From: Pyrus communis
Taxonomy: Eukaryota > Streptophyta > Magnoliopsida > Rosales > Rosaceae
Reading direction: 5' to 3'
Assembly: GCF_963583255.1 (NCBI RefSeq)
Contig: NC_084816.1
Coordinates: forward strand, 6,460,600 to 6,524,599
DNA length: 64,000 nucleotides
Part shown: piece by piece, positions 24,801 through 36,755 of the stretch
How the letters are laid out: each line of letters opens with the position of its first letter
How positions within the stretch are numbered: the stretch's first letter is position 1
Translations under genes and position numbers: made by a program
Notes under the pieces: model-generated
Databases searched by the model: none
What the model was told of the DNA's origin: nothing
Seen by the model: the letters and a program-made list of their open reading frames with translations, nothing else

Positions 24801-26520
24801 TGTAACATCTGCAAAATTTACTTTAGGCATCCGCTTAGGAAGCCCTTCCTTTGTGTGTGTGTGTGTGTGTGCGCGCGCGCGCGCGCGTGCTCTTGCGCGT
24901 GTGTTGGAGCAATATTAAATATTCTCTTGCCAAACTCGTCAGAAAAAATATTGGAGCTACACATTCAGGAAAGAGTTAAAGAAAATGTGTGGTCCTCATT
25001 GACAGTCAAAGCTATATGTAACTGTGTGCAACAAATTCTGCTATTCTCCAAAAAACATTCAGAACTTGGAAGGAATGTTCAGATACTTGTATTGTATTTT
25101 GCTCGGATTTACTATCACTCTTTTGTGCATTTTGTCTATGTGGTTGCTTTTTACCTGGAAATTAGGTTTACATTGGTATCTTAGGACTATGAAGATTGCT
25201 CTTGATTATGGACTTTAGGTGATAATTCCTTCCATGCATTTTTTAAGCCACTGAGAATTGCTTGAGTTATTGCTCTTTCTAACCTTAAAACTAGTGGTAA
25301 TCAGTGTATGAAAGTCATATATATAATTTAGTATATTAATATAACTTCTTAGGTGTATGACTGATTGTAGCTTCCAACATGTAATGATGCTCTGCTGGAG
25401 ATGTTTCGAGTTGATTATGTGGGAACTGCTCCTTACCTAAGCTACATTCCTTTCGTTGTTCACCATCGACTTTCCTCAAGTGACCGATTTTTAGTACTGT
25501 CATCTGATGGGGTATATCAATATTTCAGCAATGAAGAGGTAGTTGCCCATGTCACATGGTTCATGGAAAATGTTCCGGAAGGTAATCCTGCACAATATCT
25601 CATTACGGAGCTTCTCTTCCATGTTGAAAAAAAGAATGGTTAGTCCACTAAATTTACTTGTCTCATTATCTCAATAGAAGCTTACATGCCATAACTCTTA
25701 TCCAAAAGGAAACCAGAAAAAAAAAAAATATTGAAAAAGAAAACTAGGGAGCAAGATGATATGTATTGATGTGGCACCTGGATTGCTTTGGACTATCTTT
25801 CATTTGTATACAACTCCTTGCTCGTGGACACCTTTTAATTGAGTGTATCTCCTTCCTTAACCTTTACATAACATATTTTATACAGTTTCTTGGGAAATGT
25901 CAAAAGTAGAGCACCGTAGCTGGTTTATCTGTTGTTATAATATAATAGGACTCTGGAGACAATAAATTAATGAAGCTGCTTAATCTTCAGAGATGCAGTT
26001 TTGTTGGAAACCCCTTCACTTAGGCTTTAGACTTCAGCTGTCTGTTTTGAGATTCTTAACATTTGTTGCAATCCCCAACCTCTCGCATATAACATTTTCT
26101 ACTCGTTGTCTGTGCATCTGCCTTAACAGTGAAAAGCAACTAATTGGAAGTTAATGTTACTATCTAGAGCAAATCTTAAAGTTGTCCCTTGTTTCCAATA
26201 TTTGTTCTATTGCCTCCACAAGACATCAAAATTTGTTATGTTGCCTCCGCAAAACATTGATAGTTCGTGCCGATTTTGACCATCGCTTTTGAATCCAAGC
26301 TTAGTTGGTTTGGTTTTGATATGCTAATACAACAGTGGGAAATCACTATTGTGCATAAATACATTTTCTTGATATTTATGATAGATTCCTGCTAATCGTT
26401 TCCGGAATGGATTTTCATGAACTGCTTGATATTCCTCAGGGAGATAGACGGAAATACCACGATGATGTTTCCGTTATGGTAGTTTCACTAGATGGAAGAA
26501 TTTGGAGATCATCCGGATAA
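21852..26520 (+). pseudogene. POLTERGEIST/PLL-type protein phosphatase 2C pseudogene
   Basis: Fragments in the correct order match the POL/PLL family of plant PP2Cs, regulators of stem-cell and vascular identity at the plasma membrane. 21852-22260 holds the N-terminal SGPL/ERG-rich part (GFMSRSLERCFASGPLERGG). 22334-22816 holds FFLHPVTQLSW, GGSSEGEYRNTDNLQWAHGK and the metal-site-like IGIYDGFSG. 23273-23776 holds LALMGSCVLVVIVKDQNVYV and MNLGDSHVILAQE. Near 24330-24395 are GQLKVTRAFGAGF residues. 25401-25643 holds FLVLSSDGVYQYFSNEE, and 26405-26520 holds [20 protein letters not shown]. In-frame stops and frameshifts lie in the N-terminal part (near 21897, 22012, 22043 and 22258), after 22816, near 22864 and before 23273. 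The introns are retained, so it arose by DNA duplication, not retroposition. It is unlikely to encode an active phosphatase. Confidence 0.8.
24852..24898. repeat. (TG)n(CG)n microsatellite
   Basis: About ten TG units run into about nine CG units, inside an intron of the PP2C pseudogene. Alternating purine-pyrimidine runs of this kind can adopt Z-DNA in vitro. Confidence 0.9.
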
Positions 26521-27364
26521 TTATCCAACAACAGAAATATTTTAGTTCCCGTTTCAAACATTTTGCATGTTGCTTCACATTACAACAACTTTTGGGCAAA
26601 GTACGAGGTCTGATGTATTTATTCTATGACATAAAATTTTCTTTCTTTTTTTCTTTCGTCGCAGCGCTGTTAAAGATTGGGCTGTAGAAGTACAAATTAA
26701 TTATCCTGCTGCAAAAGGTTTGCATCCTCAATTAGTCAATTTCTAGTTTTCCATGAATGGTGCAAAGTTTTCGTATACTTTATGTCAAGCTTAAGGAAGA
26801 AAGAAAGAATGGCCTATCTCACCATTACTAAATTTGAATAGCACTTCTGCAACTTCTCACCATAGCCGCATCCCTTTTCGAAAGACATTGGAGTCTCCTC
26901 GTCTTTTGTTATGTCCCACTGCTGTTAGCTCCCTTGGAAGTACCAAGTTTTGTATGAATGTGTTGCCGTGCTATTAAGTATTTTAATTTAACTTACTTTC
27001 TTTCTAAGAGAAAGAAGGCAGACATGTATAGAAGGTGATAGTGGTATACCTTCTAGATCGAGGGTCTCACCCGGTAAACACCATATAGGCAGAAATATCT
27101 ACAGGGAGAGAAGGGTTTAGAGGTGCAATTCGGGCAATTGGCGGGTTAGAAGGTCAACCAACTCTACACCAATAGTTTCAATTCGGGTTCGGGTTCAGGC
27201 TTGGGTTATGATGGATCGAAGATAAATGAATCTAATTCAACCCGTGATCGGGTTCGGATTAATGCAGGTTGGTAAAGAACTATAAGGTTATTCAGTTTAT
27301 TCTTGAGCATACCCATCCAACATTTAAGTCCTAGTAAGACTCCTTTTTTAAGTCTCATAGGAAC
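26521..27364. other. Intergenic between two pseudogenes
   Basis: No gene seen. Near 27180-27260 there is a short run of 'gggttc' repeats ('ttcgggttcgggttcagg'). Confidence 0.5.
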
Positions 27365-28250
27365 ATGTCTCTTGCACAAAAAGTTGAAGCAAATATGGCA
27401 GATAGTTTAGAAATTGCTTCAAGAGAATTTGTGGAATTTATGAGTAGACAAGCTGGTGGTCGTCAATATCTTAGATTCATTCATGATGATTATAAGAACT
27501 ATTTACGTTCCAAACGAACAAGAGAGAGGAAGTTAGGTGATACGGACAGAGTGTTAGAATATTTACAAAAAATTGTAGTTGAATGATCATAATTTCTTCT
27601 ATGCTATACAAGTGGATGAAAATGATTTGATTACTAATATCTTCTGGGTCAATTCAAAGACGATGGTGAATTATAATTATTTTGGTGATGTGGTATGTTT
27701 TGATCCTTTTTGCGATATTTCGTAAACAAACGGTTGTATTGGTGCTGCATTATTGTGTGCTGAGATGGCTGCCGCACTTAGTTTGTTTTTGATACTTTTG
27801 TCAAGGCAATGCCTAGAATGAAAAAAAATAAAATAAAGTAAAACTACTCCAACAAATCAAGATGCAAAAATGGCCAAAACATTGTTTGAAAAACGGCTAC
27901 AAACATGTCATCATTTATGCATCTGGCAGATGTACTAAAACGCAACCAAGCAACTTAGAAGTGTTTTTGAGAACTTTGATGAAGTAGTTGTATATACAAC
28001 CACAAGGACGAAGATGATTTTCTAGATGGAGCAACATGATGCAGAATTATAATCTTACATACGATGATTGGTTGAACCAATTATTTGTTGTAAAAGAGAA
28101 ATGGGCATTAATTTATGGGCGGCAAACTTTTTGTGCTAATATTACCACTACTATTTGGCACAAGGAAAGTATGAATAGTGCTATCGAGTAGTATGTCAAT
28201 TACAAATAATTTGCTACAATTTTTTAAACATTTTGAAAAGTTGTTGACGA
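27365..28250 (+). pseudogene. FAR1/FRS-type (MULE transposase-derived) relic
   Basis: Translations in several frames follow the FAR1/FHY3 transposase order. They include GGRQYLRFIHDDYKNYLRSK and KLGDTDRVLEYLQKI (27365-27586), then FFYAIQVDENDLITNIFW and YNYFGDVVCFD (27590-27705), DTFVKAMPRMK near 27790, NQDAKMAKTLFEKRLQTCHH and LCIWQMY near 27858-27944, and EKWALIYGRQTFCANITTT near 28097-28155. The conserved D..AM..A and C.WH-type segments of the MULE core are recognisable, but stops and shifts occur about every 50-100 residues. The N-terminal zinc-finger part and the SWIM finger are absent. It is dead. It could be a decayed MULE transposon or a decayed FRS host gene. No terminal inverted repeats were found to decide. 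Confidence 0.75.
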
Positions 28251-28493
28251 TCGTTAGTATCAAGAGAGTGTTAAATTATCAAAAAGATGAACTTAATATC
28301 TGTCTTCAACAATATCGATATTATCTTCAATTATTTATTATTAAATGCACTGACATATGTACGGTTTCATCACAATTAATTAAAATGAAATTAAGACATT
28401 TAAATTCTTCTTGTTTTTCGTCTTTGTCCCATGTAACACGAGGGGTGATCACGCAATTCAATATGTCAAATGACGAAACGATTCTTCCCACCC

Positions 28494-28503
28494 TGACGTG
28501 GTC
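28494..28503 (+). promoter_or_regulatory. ACGT-core motif upstream of ALB3
   Basis: 'ctgacgtggt' about 170 bp before the ALB3 start codon contains the ACGT core bound by plant bZIP factors, common in promoters of light-regulated chloroplast genes. Function here is inferred only. Confidence 0.3.
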
Positions 28504-28671
28504 GCTTCCCATTGGTTCCCACAATAACCACTCATAAATCGCCGCGCCAAAATCAACGACTCGGAAAAAGAAGAAAGAAAAGAATATCTCATCCTCATCT
28601 CTCCTCTTCCACTTCCTGTACTCTACCATGAACCACTGACAGAGCCTGGGACCCACTCTCAAATTCCTTTC

Positions 28672-31600
28672 ATGGCGAAGACTCTCATCTCATCGACACC
28701 GTTCGTCGGCACATCTCTGCCGTCCGTCTCCCGCCGTGGGTCCTACACTCTCCCCTACCGCAGCAACGGACTCGCCACCACCAGAATCAGGTTCAGCCTC
28801 CACGACTCCGTTCCTCCGATTAATCCCTTCGACCACTCCCCCGTCGACGTCGCCTCGCTTTTGAGCCGCGCCGAGGGGCTTCTTTACACGATTGCCGACG
28901 CCGCCGTCGCCGTCGACCCGAGCTCCGCCGATGCTGCGGCTCAGAAGAATGGCGGGTGGTTCGGCTTCATCTCCGACGCCATGGAGTTCGTGCTCAAGGT
29001 AGTTTGAGTTTCATAAATCTATTTAATTTTCTGAGAAAAAGAATGAAATTTCGGATATTATTTGCTGATATTTTACCGCTGGAAATTGAATTTAATAGAT
29101 TTTGAAAGGCGGACTCGATGCCGTGCACGTTCCGTATTCATACGGTTTTGCAATTATACTGCTTACGGTGATCGTTAAACTTGCCACACTGCCTCTCACA
29201 AAGCAACAGGTTTGGTGTTTGTTAGTTGATAATTCGTTTTATTTTTTTTTTCTTCAAAAAACCCATTTGTTTTGTTTTGAATTTTTTGGTGTAATATTTG
29301 TAATATGCAGGTGGAATCGACGTTAGCGATGCAAAACCTTCAACCAAAACTTAAAGCCATACAAAAAAGATATGAGGGCAATACGGTGAGGCTTTACCTT
29401 TGTTGAAATGGGTTTCCTTTAACTTTTGAGTCGGAGTAATTGCCGAAATGTGGTTAAGTGTTTTCCTGCCTCTGTTTTCTTGTGGTAACTAATTCGTAAC
29501 TATGGTTTTTCGCTATCTAGGAAAGAATACAACTTGAGACATCACGGCTGTATCGGCAGGCAGGGATTAATCCATTGGCAGGTAAGAAGTTTAATTAATC
29601 ACTATTATATTATGTTCATGTATGTGTGCGTGCGTGCTGGATTGATCATTTATTGCGTCACTTGAATGTGAAACACCTTCAATATGAGTTCTAATCGGAC
29701 TTAATTTGCATATTCTTACATGAACTTTAAACACAATTGTTCGCTGTGTTGGTTCATCGTGAGATATTTAAGTTTTACTAATGGAACCAATTTTTGTTTA
29801 TGTTTAACTTTTAAAAGTAAAGATTTTGATGTTTTGCGATGCCATGTTGAGCTGGTGTGTTGAATTTAATTTGATTTCTTGATCATATTCTGGTGTTTCA
29901 CCTTGAGCCAAATTACGAGGCTCTTATTCAATTTTTGAATGTAGGGTGTTTACCAACTTTGGCCACAATACCGGTTTGGATAGGTCTATATCAAGCTCTT
30001 TCAAATGTGGCAAATGAGGTAATTAGTAGGTTGCCACTAAATTTTCAGTTGTGAGATGACTATTTTCCTTAATAAAAACAGTAGTGCTGATATTTGCAAA
30101 TTTTTGTTTACTCAAAGGGATTGTTGACAGAAGGTTTCTTTTGGATCCCCTCTTTGGGTGGCCCAACAACAATTGCTGCTCGACAAAGTGGTTCTGGCAT
30201 TTCATGGCTGTTTCCATTTGTGGTAAGATACTTTGTGATTTCATGAATTATGAAGCCAACGATTGTTATACTGCTAAGCTTAGTCGACCTTAGTTCTGGA
30301 AGCAGTCTACTAATTGTTAGCTAGCATTGCCTGTCTAACAATTGGTAAAGTGTATGGATAAATATGTTGAAGTTTTAATTGTACATATGAAAGTGAATTT
30401 TAACAACTCTAACTTAGATTTTTTAATAATTTGATCGGTCTTTCATTCAGTTTGTGTTCTACTATTTTACTTGCATTCTTAGTTGTGGATCTTTAATATG
30501 GATGATAAATATGTTAGAAAGGTGAACGAGTTATCAATGAACCTTGAAGCACTTTACTACAGCAATTTAGGCATAGTACCTGATCTAAGCGAGTAGCTGT
30601 ATCATATTGCTACTGAGGCCAAGTTACTTTCATGTGAATTCAACTGGTTATTACAAAGTATAATTAATGACGCAGGATGGACATCCACCATTGGGCTGGT
30701 CTGACACTGCAGCATACCTTGTTTTGCCTGTCCTCCTTGTTGCTTCTCAGTATGTTTCAATGGAGATCATGAAGCCTCCACAGGTAAAGACTTGTGTGTC
30801 TGCATTTACATTGGTGTCTTCATTTTCGTTTTGATTCCTGTTTCCTTTTGCTACAAAAAATAAAAATAAAAATAAAAAAAAAAAAATTATGGTTGCGGGG
30901 ATTGAATTATGGGCCATTCAGGTGTGTGGTTATCTAGACTAACAGATTTTTATTTTACTGTTTGTAACCTTAACTCTTCTTTTGGCAGACTGATGATCCA
31001 GCTCAAAAAAACACGCTTCTTGTATTCAAGTTTCTTCCCCTCATGATTGGTTACTTCTCCTTGTCTGTTCCTTCAGGATTGTCAATTTACTGGTTAGTTT
31101 TTCATTAACGAAAATTTACTATGTATATCATCTTTCATGTATGTTGTATGCTAATGCACAAATTACTGCCTGGATTTTGCCTGGAACTTCCCTAAAGGCA
31201 CCTGTTAAGGAACGTGACAAGGGCTTTAAGATGTTTCTTATTTTCCTTTTAATGTCTTAGAACTCTTATTCTTTCTGACAAAGGGATTTAAGATTATTCT
31301 GATTTGGCCTTTAGATGTCTTAAGGTATTTCTTTATTTTATTTTATTTAACGTCCATGGTTTTTGCAGTTTTGGTTAAAAGGGACAGCTCACTATTAATG
31401 ATTTTTCTAGAGTCACTGTCAAATTTTGTTGGTACAGAAAGTAGCGCTTTCATATCATACTGTAAAAACTTATCATTCCACTTCATTTTAATTTTTCATT
31501 TTTAATTATTGTTCTCTTGGTGTTTGCCACCATTTTCATTTAATGCAATCTATCTAGGAATAAATAAAATATGTTTTCTTTCCTTTGCAAGTTGTATCTG

Positions 31601-33049
31601 GTGTAATTCTGAAAAATGATTCAAAGTGACCTTGTTTACGCTCATTCTTTATCAGTTGTATCATGTGTTTTTCAGGTTCACAAACAATATCCTCAGCACA
31701 GCACAACAAGTATGGCTGCGCAGATTAGGAGGTGCAAAGCCTGCTGTGAATGAGAATGCAAGTGGAATCATTACAGCAGGACGTGCAAAGCGATCAGATT
31801 CTCAGCCAGTAGAGGCTGGCAGTAGGTTGGTGTTATTCTCTTGGAGAATTGTATAAAATCTTACATAAAGTCCTGTTCCTGACCAAAGGAAAAATGGTGA
31901 TCAACAGATTTAGGAAGTTAAGAGAAGAAGAGAAAAAGAAACAACTGAGCAAGGCGTTAACAAATGAAGAGGTTCAAACTTCTGATTCTGAAGATGGTCA
32001 AAATAAAGAAAGCAATGACAAGGTAAAAATTCAAAAATATAGTGTTAGGATTAGATTTAACCTGTTAAGTAGTCTTCTAAAGAAGATACCTAAGCATTAT
32101 GTCTGAACAATATGAAAAGATGACATTCTTTTACGTATAGTTTTAATGATATTGAAGAAGATAGTAGTTGTGTGTTTAGACTCGTCTTGCTAATCCATTT
32201 TTCAAAGCGGAAGTTTTTATTGGATGGTCAAAACATTCCTTGTTTGTTGTATTTGAACAGTCCCGGCTATAGTACTTAATAATCATCCATGCGTTCTTTG
32301 AATGAAACTTATGACTTTAAACAAGTGTTTTGGAGGCTAGAAGTTAGTCACTTATACAGTGTGGTAAACCAGAGTAATCATAAGCCATAACTTATCTACT
32401 TTGTCTTTTTGTAATAGTTTGTGGGTTCCACTACTTGTGTGTCAATTGAGTTAATGTTGCAAGAACTTGTGCAAAGTAGCCATTGAATTATAATCAAATA
32501 GTCATGAAGTGCGGAGGTCTTTTATTCCTGCACCGACATGCATGATCACATGCGTGTCTGCAGTGCATTTCTTCTTTGGTACTGGATGCAAGGCAGCTCA
32601 CTTAATTTGATTCCCCACGTAACCATCTAGAAATGGGAAGTTATTTGTCCTCCACCTTACTAATAGAAGAAAGACAAACTAACGGATAAATGTAAAAGGG
32701 GTATTTCATGAAACGCAAATGGCTCTTGCTCTAATTTGTTATAGTTAGAAATGAAATGATAATCATATCCATTAATTAAATCTACTGTTAGAATGGTTCA
32801 TTCTTTGTTATTGTATTGAACATTATACATTATGAACAAGTACCAAACATGAATGTGACAGTTAGTGAACATTAGGTTGTCTAGTTGTATTTAAATCTTG
32901 TTTAAGTTTTGCATCTGGAACTGATTTAGAGGTTATATCAGGGGGAGGAGGTTCTAGAAGAGGTGTATGCTTCTAGTGTTGGAAAAGAGCTTCCAAATGA
33001 TCCTCGACCAAGGAGAAGCAAGCGATCTAAAAGGAAGCGTGCCGTATAA
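28672..33049 (+). CDS. ALB3: ALBINO3, chloroplast thylakoid membrane insertase (YidC/Oxa1/Alb3 family), 445 aa
   Basis: CDS join(28672..28998, 29099..29209, 29311..29385, 29521..29581, 29945..30018, 30118..30222, 30676..30783, 30989..31092, 31676..31825, 31908..32022, 32942..33049). All introns are GT..AG and the frame is continuous. The protein inserts light-harvesting proteins into the thylakoid together with cpSRP54, cpSRP43 and cpFtsY. Seen: a Ser/Arg-rich N-terminal transit peptide, then the 60KD_IMP core with helices near 123-142 (YGFAIILLTVIVKLATLPLT), 192-213 (LPTLATIPVWIGLYQAL), 262-282 (AAYLVLPVLLVASQYVSMEI) and 298-330 (FKFLPLMIGYFSLSVPSGLS). The C-terminal stromal tail has AGRAKRSDSQPVEAGSRFRK near 356-375 and ends RPRRSKRSKRKRAV. 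These two basic motifs are the cpSRP43-binding sites of ALB3 and are missing in ALB4, so ALB3 is the better name. Length is close to Arabidopsis ALB3 (462). The gene looks intact. Confidence 0.95.
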
Positions 33050-34006
33050 AATGACCATATACTGATTAAGTTTGTAATTCACGGTGAGTCCCGTATATCT
33101 CAGCCAAGTGTATTGTAGTTAATATATCACCAGCTTTATGCTGGCTCATTATTTTTTAGGTATAATGAAAATCATGCTAATTACTTCTCATCTACTTAGT
33201 CTCTTCATTCCACAGGGTGCTAAAAATGTACTTTATTGTCAAATTTGTTGCATGGACTACCAAGTAGATAATTAATGCCTTAGAAAAATGGAAAACAGTA
33301 CGCATGAAGATTTAACATGCTATTAAGGTTTTGCATTATTGCACTTTTCATTTATGGAAAACGAAGCAAAGTTGTAAGTTTGTGTATCAATGCAGCTGGT
33401 TTTTCCAATTTAGAAGCTTTAGGCCTGTTTTCATATTTTCCTTTTCATTCTTCTGCAACTTACCCGAGCCATGAGGATGACAAGTTATATTTTGAATGTG
33501 TGTCCTTTGAACATTAAGAGGATTGATCAGGTAACTGATATATGTGAACATTTTTCTTGCCTTTTAGTAGTGCCAGGATTAATATTTACGTTAACAGTTC
33601 TACTGTAGATTTATATTATGGAACTCCTACACTAACATTTTTGCTCATGCACAAATGCCACAAAAGCTTCTAGAATTCAAATGTTCTAAATCCAATTTTG
33701 CACAAGCACATGCCTCAGATGAGAGTTTTTTTGACCTACATGAAAAGTTGAAAACCACTGATCTCCTTCAGGCCTCTAACAAATACAATAGTCTAATTAG
33801 TACTACTTGCTAAGTTAACTACGATTGCGTCAAATGTTCATTGCTTTGATGGTGGGCGATGATTCCCTACTGGGTTTGGTCCTGATGGAGTTTTATGGAT
33901 GTTCCTTCCACTGACCTGTTTTTTAATGTTGAACAAAGATGCAAGGAGTAAACGTAAAGTTGTTTGGCATTGAGCAAATGAAAGCTAATTGATAAATTCT
34001 ATTATA
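33050..34006. other. Region between the convergent ALB3 and peptide-candidate genes
   Basis: The first few hundred bases are probably ALB3 3' UTR. No further gene is seen. Confidence 0.5.
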
Positions 34007-34544
34007 TTATATACACACCTTAGTAGGCAGACCATATCTGGTTCTTGACCCCAACGACCCTGAACCTGAGGCGGGCTGTGCAGTATTGAGCTTGAACTGA
34101 ACTGTGGTCAGCAACAAAGAAAGCTAAATGTATTAGATCTTGAAGGAAACAAGGTACAATCTGTTCAGTTGTATTGCATTTTCTTTATACTGATGAATCA
34201 TGTTCAAATGTTTGTTACATTTTCTCACATTATTTAGAAAGAAAGAAGCTAGGCCACTTTTCGTGCCTAGGATTGGTTTATATTGGATAACTCACTAAAT
34301 TCAAGTTACGTTGTTGGAAGAAACCGAGGCCAACTTCCATACATTATCTACATAATGGTAACAACGTACCTTGAATCTAGTGCATTATCTAGTCCAATCC
34401 AATCATAAGCACCAAACGTAGCCTAAGTGTCTTACCTGATTCAATAGCTTGAACATAAGTAGTGTGGTGGTGGTATTGAGAAGCTGCAAGCAGGAGCCAA
34501 ACCAAGAGAAGATGAGTGGGAATTTGTCTTCTCATGTTGAGCAT
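34007..34544 (-). CDS. Candidate small secreted peptide precursor, two exons, 67 aa
   Basis: Proposed CDS on the minus strand: exon 1 34544..34436, exon 2 34101..34007. The donor is ATCAG|GTAAG and the acceptor GACCACAG|TTCAG. The frame joins cleanly and ends TAA. Exon 1 starts MLNMRRQIPTHLLLVWLLLA: a basic start followed by a hydrophobic core, a typical signal peptide, with cleavage likely near ASQ or VQA. Exon 2 gives a short mature part with PASGSGSLGSRTRYGLPTK near the C-terminus. This is Ser/Gly/Arg-rich with a single Cys, not one of the cysteine-rich peptide classes. A TATA-like box lies about 70 bp upstream of the ATG, and the in-frame Met at 34652 lies upstream of that box, so the 34544 start is preferred. 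I recognise no known peptide family. The SxS-type Ser/Gly motif is only loosely like SCOOP peptides. A further donor-like AAG|GTGTGT near the end could add a third exon. This is an inference from gene structure. Confidence 0.4.
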
Positions 34545-34613
34545 GCTAACAGTGAATAGGAATGTTTTAGGATGTCTGGTGTGGCAGGGCTTCTTATAAG
34601 CAGGAAGAAGTAA

Positions 34614-34621
34614 TTTTATAT
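34614..34621 (-). promoter_or_regulatory. TATA-like box of the peptide candidate
   Basis: ATATAAAA on the minus strand, 70-77 bp before the proposed start codon. It would place the transcript start near 34585. Confidence 0.35.
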
Positions 34622-34659
34622 GCCACGTAGGCATTGCCCTAATCATATCCAAAAACTTG

Positions 34660-36755
34660 TGGGAATGTTTTGTTAGAAAGTTGGATGGGAATCCTATGCC
34701 ATTTTAGACACAGTGAATACACAACATGTAGAAATCTAGGTTGCTTGCTCCTCATTATTTGTTGACTTCTTTGTACTTATGATTGCATCCATGATAGATC
34801 TATTGAGTACTCGAAAACCATGCTGTCGGCAACTCCAACTGGGAAGTCCTGAATCATTGTTCTTCTCTCTTTTCCGAGACAAACTTTACATTTTCTTTTT
34901 GTCGGGCTTCTCTGTGTGCGGTTGAAGACGATGTTTGATAACCATTTCGTTCTGTAGTTTTCTCTTTTGATTATTTTATTTTATTTTATTTTTTTTGTCA
35001 GAGACGGAGAAATAAGGGATGGAGAAAAGTGGTATGAGGGATACGGAAAGAATGTACATGAAATAGTAAGAACCATGAAATCCTTCCTCTGCCCTTCTTC
35101 ATCTCTCCTTCCTCCCACGTATTTCTCATTTGACTCTAACAAGAAATGAAAACCAAAAACTAATAATGAACCGAACTAGGAGCTTCCATAGTCTAAATCC
35201 CGCCTGGAGTGAATCACGTGGGTAACAAATGGATATTCACAAGAAAGCGCAATGAGAAAATGAGATTGCAAGATATAAAGCACGACTCGTTGCACAAGAT
35301 TTTTCACAAAAACCTGAAATTGAATAAGAGGAGACATAGTCTCCTGTAATAGACGCAATTACGTTTCATTACTTAAAAAGTTTGGTGGTTTTAGAAAAAC
35401 TTGACATTTGTAACCCATTTGCAATCTCGTTTTAATCTTTAGTGGGTGCTTGTTGTGATGATGATGTTCACCGCACATGACTATGCCTACAAATGGAAAT
35501 AAGCATGCGTTTTCGTTTTCTTGTCTGTTCTGATCCGGGAGCTTCAGTAGAGCATGTGCTTTCTACTGGAGTCAATTTTACTCATTTTCATTAAGAGCTC
35601 TAGACTCTACCTAGAAAATCTTTGCAAGAGCAGAAGCACCTGAGAGAAAAAGCACTTTTCATGATGGTGCTTCTGCTGGAAGCCACATAACTCCTAATAA
35701 TTTATTTCCAAATGAAGATAGGGTAGGTTGTTAAATGTGTCTGGATTCCCAGAACCTAACTATTGATCTTGGGCTCACCCAACTCCTCCCATATGGCTTT
35801 AACTGTGAAAAGAGCTGCTTAAGGTTTTTATAGTGTCTGCAAAGTTGGAAGGTTTTGTAAAAAGGATAGTATTATTCATATATCTATTTTTACCTCAAAC
35901 ACGTCTTTGTTAATATTGTTAAAATGAGTGTGTGAGAAGTAAATATGGGTGTGTGGATAGCACTGCCCTTGTAAAAATTTGTTGCCAAGAGGTGGAACGT
36001 GACGCATACATCTCCAACAATACTAGCTAAATTTTTGTTATTGTAGTTACCCAAATGATCCAAATATTAATTTGGCTAGCCACCACTTCCAACAATACTA
36101 GCTATTTAGCTTTTAAGTTAAAATATTTTTATATTATTTTTTTAGAAAAACTAATGAAAAGAGCTTGAAAACTTTGAGTTTTAATGATAAGGACAAAATA
36201 AAGGATAAAGTGAATAGTATTAGGATTGACTTTTTAATGTAAAAATATGATTTTTCGTTAAAATGAACAATACCGTAGGCTTTTCGTTAAAACTCCTACT
36301 TTTTTCCTAAACTTAACAACCCAAACTCATTTTCTTCTCGTGAAGCCCAATATTTTGTAGTTTTAGTGTTTAGCAAAAAAATTAACTTTCTCTCTCCTCC
36401 AATCTTAGTTTAGTTGGTTACTATTCACAAAGTTACGATAGCTAGTCATTTAACTAGCATGTTAGTATTTGATTTTTCTGTATTTTTTGTTAAAGTAGCG
36501 CCTTATTTAGCTAGGTAGGTTGTTGAAGATGCTATTATCACTAACTTTGAAAGAGTACGAGATGACAAAACTAGCTTCTTGTTCAAGATGTAGTAGTCTA
36601 ACTTTGGAACCTAATTGAATCGAATATGGTTTATATTGAATAGTTTCACTACTAAATGCATTGATGTTTTTTTACATAAAACCGTGCATTTGCTAGTACA
36701 TGCACTTGCAAGTGAAATACTTAACTTCTCTATAGGTATGGCGGACTGGGCCTTA
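34660..36755. other. Intergenic, with a partial hairpin MITE near 35860-35975
   Basis: No gene seen. 'gtgtgtggatagcactgccc' near 35950 matches one end of the hairpin MITE family that is complete at 41917-42066. Confidence 0.45.

Noticed and set aside
28178..28662. Two overlapping open frames before ALB3
   Set aside because: They cover the end of the FAR1 relic and the ALB3 promoter and leader, and neither resembles a protein.
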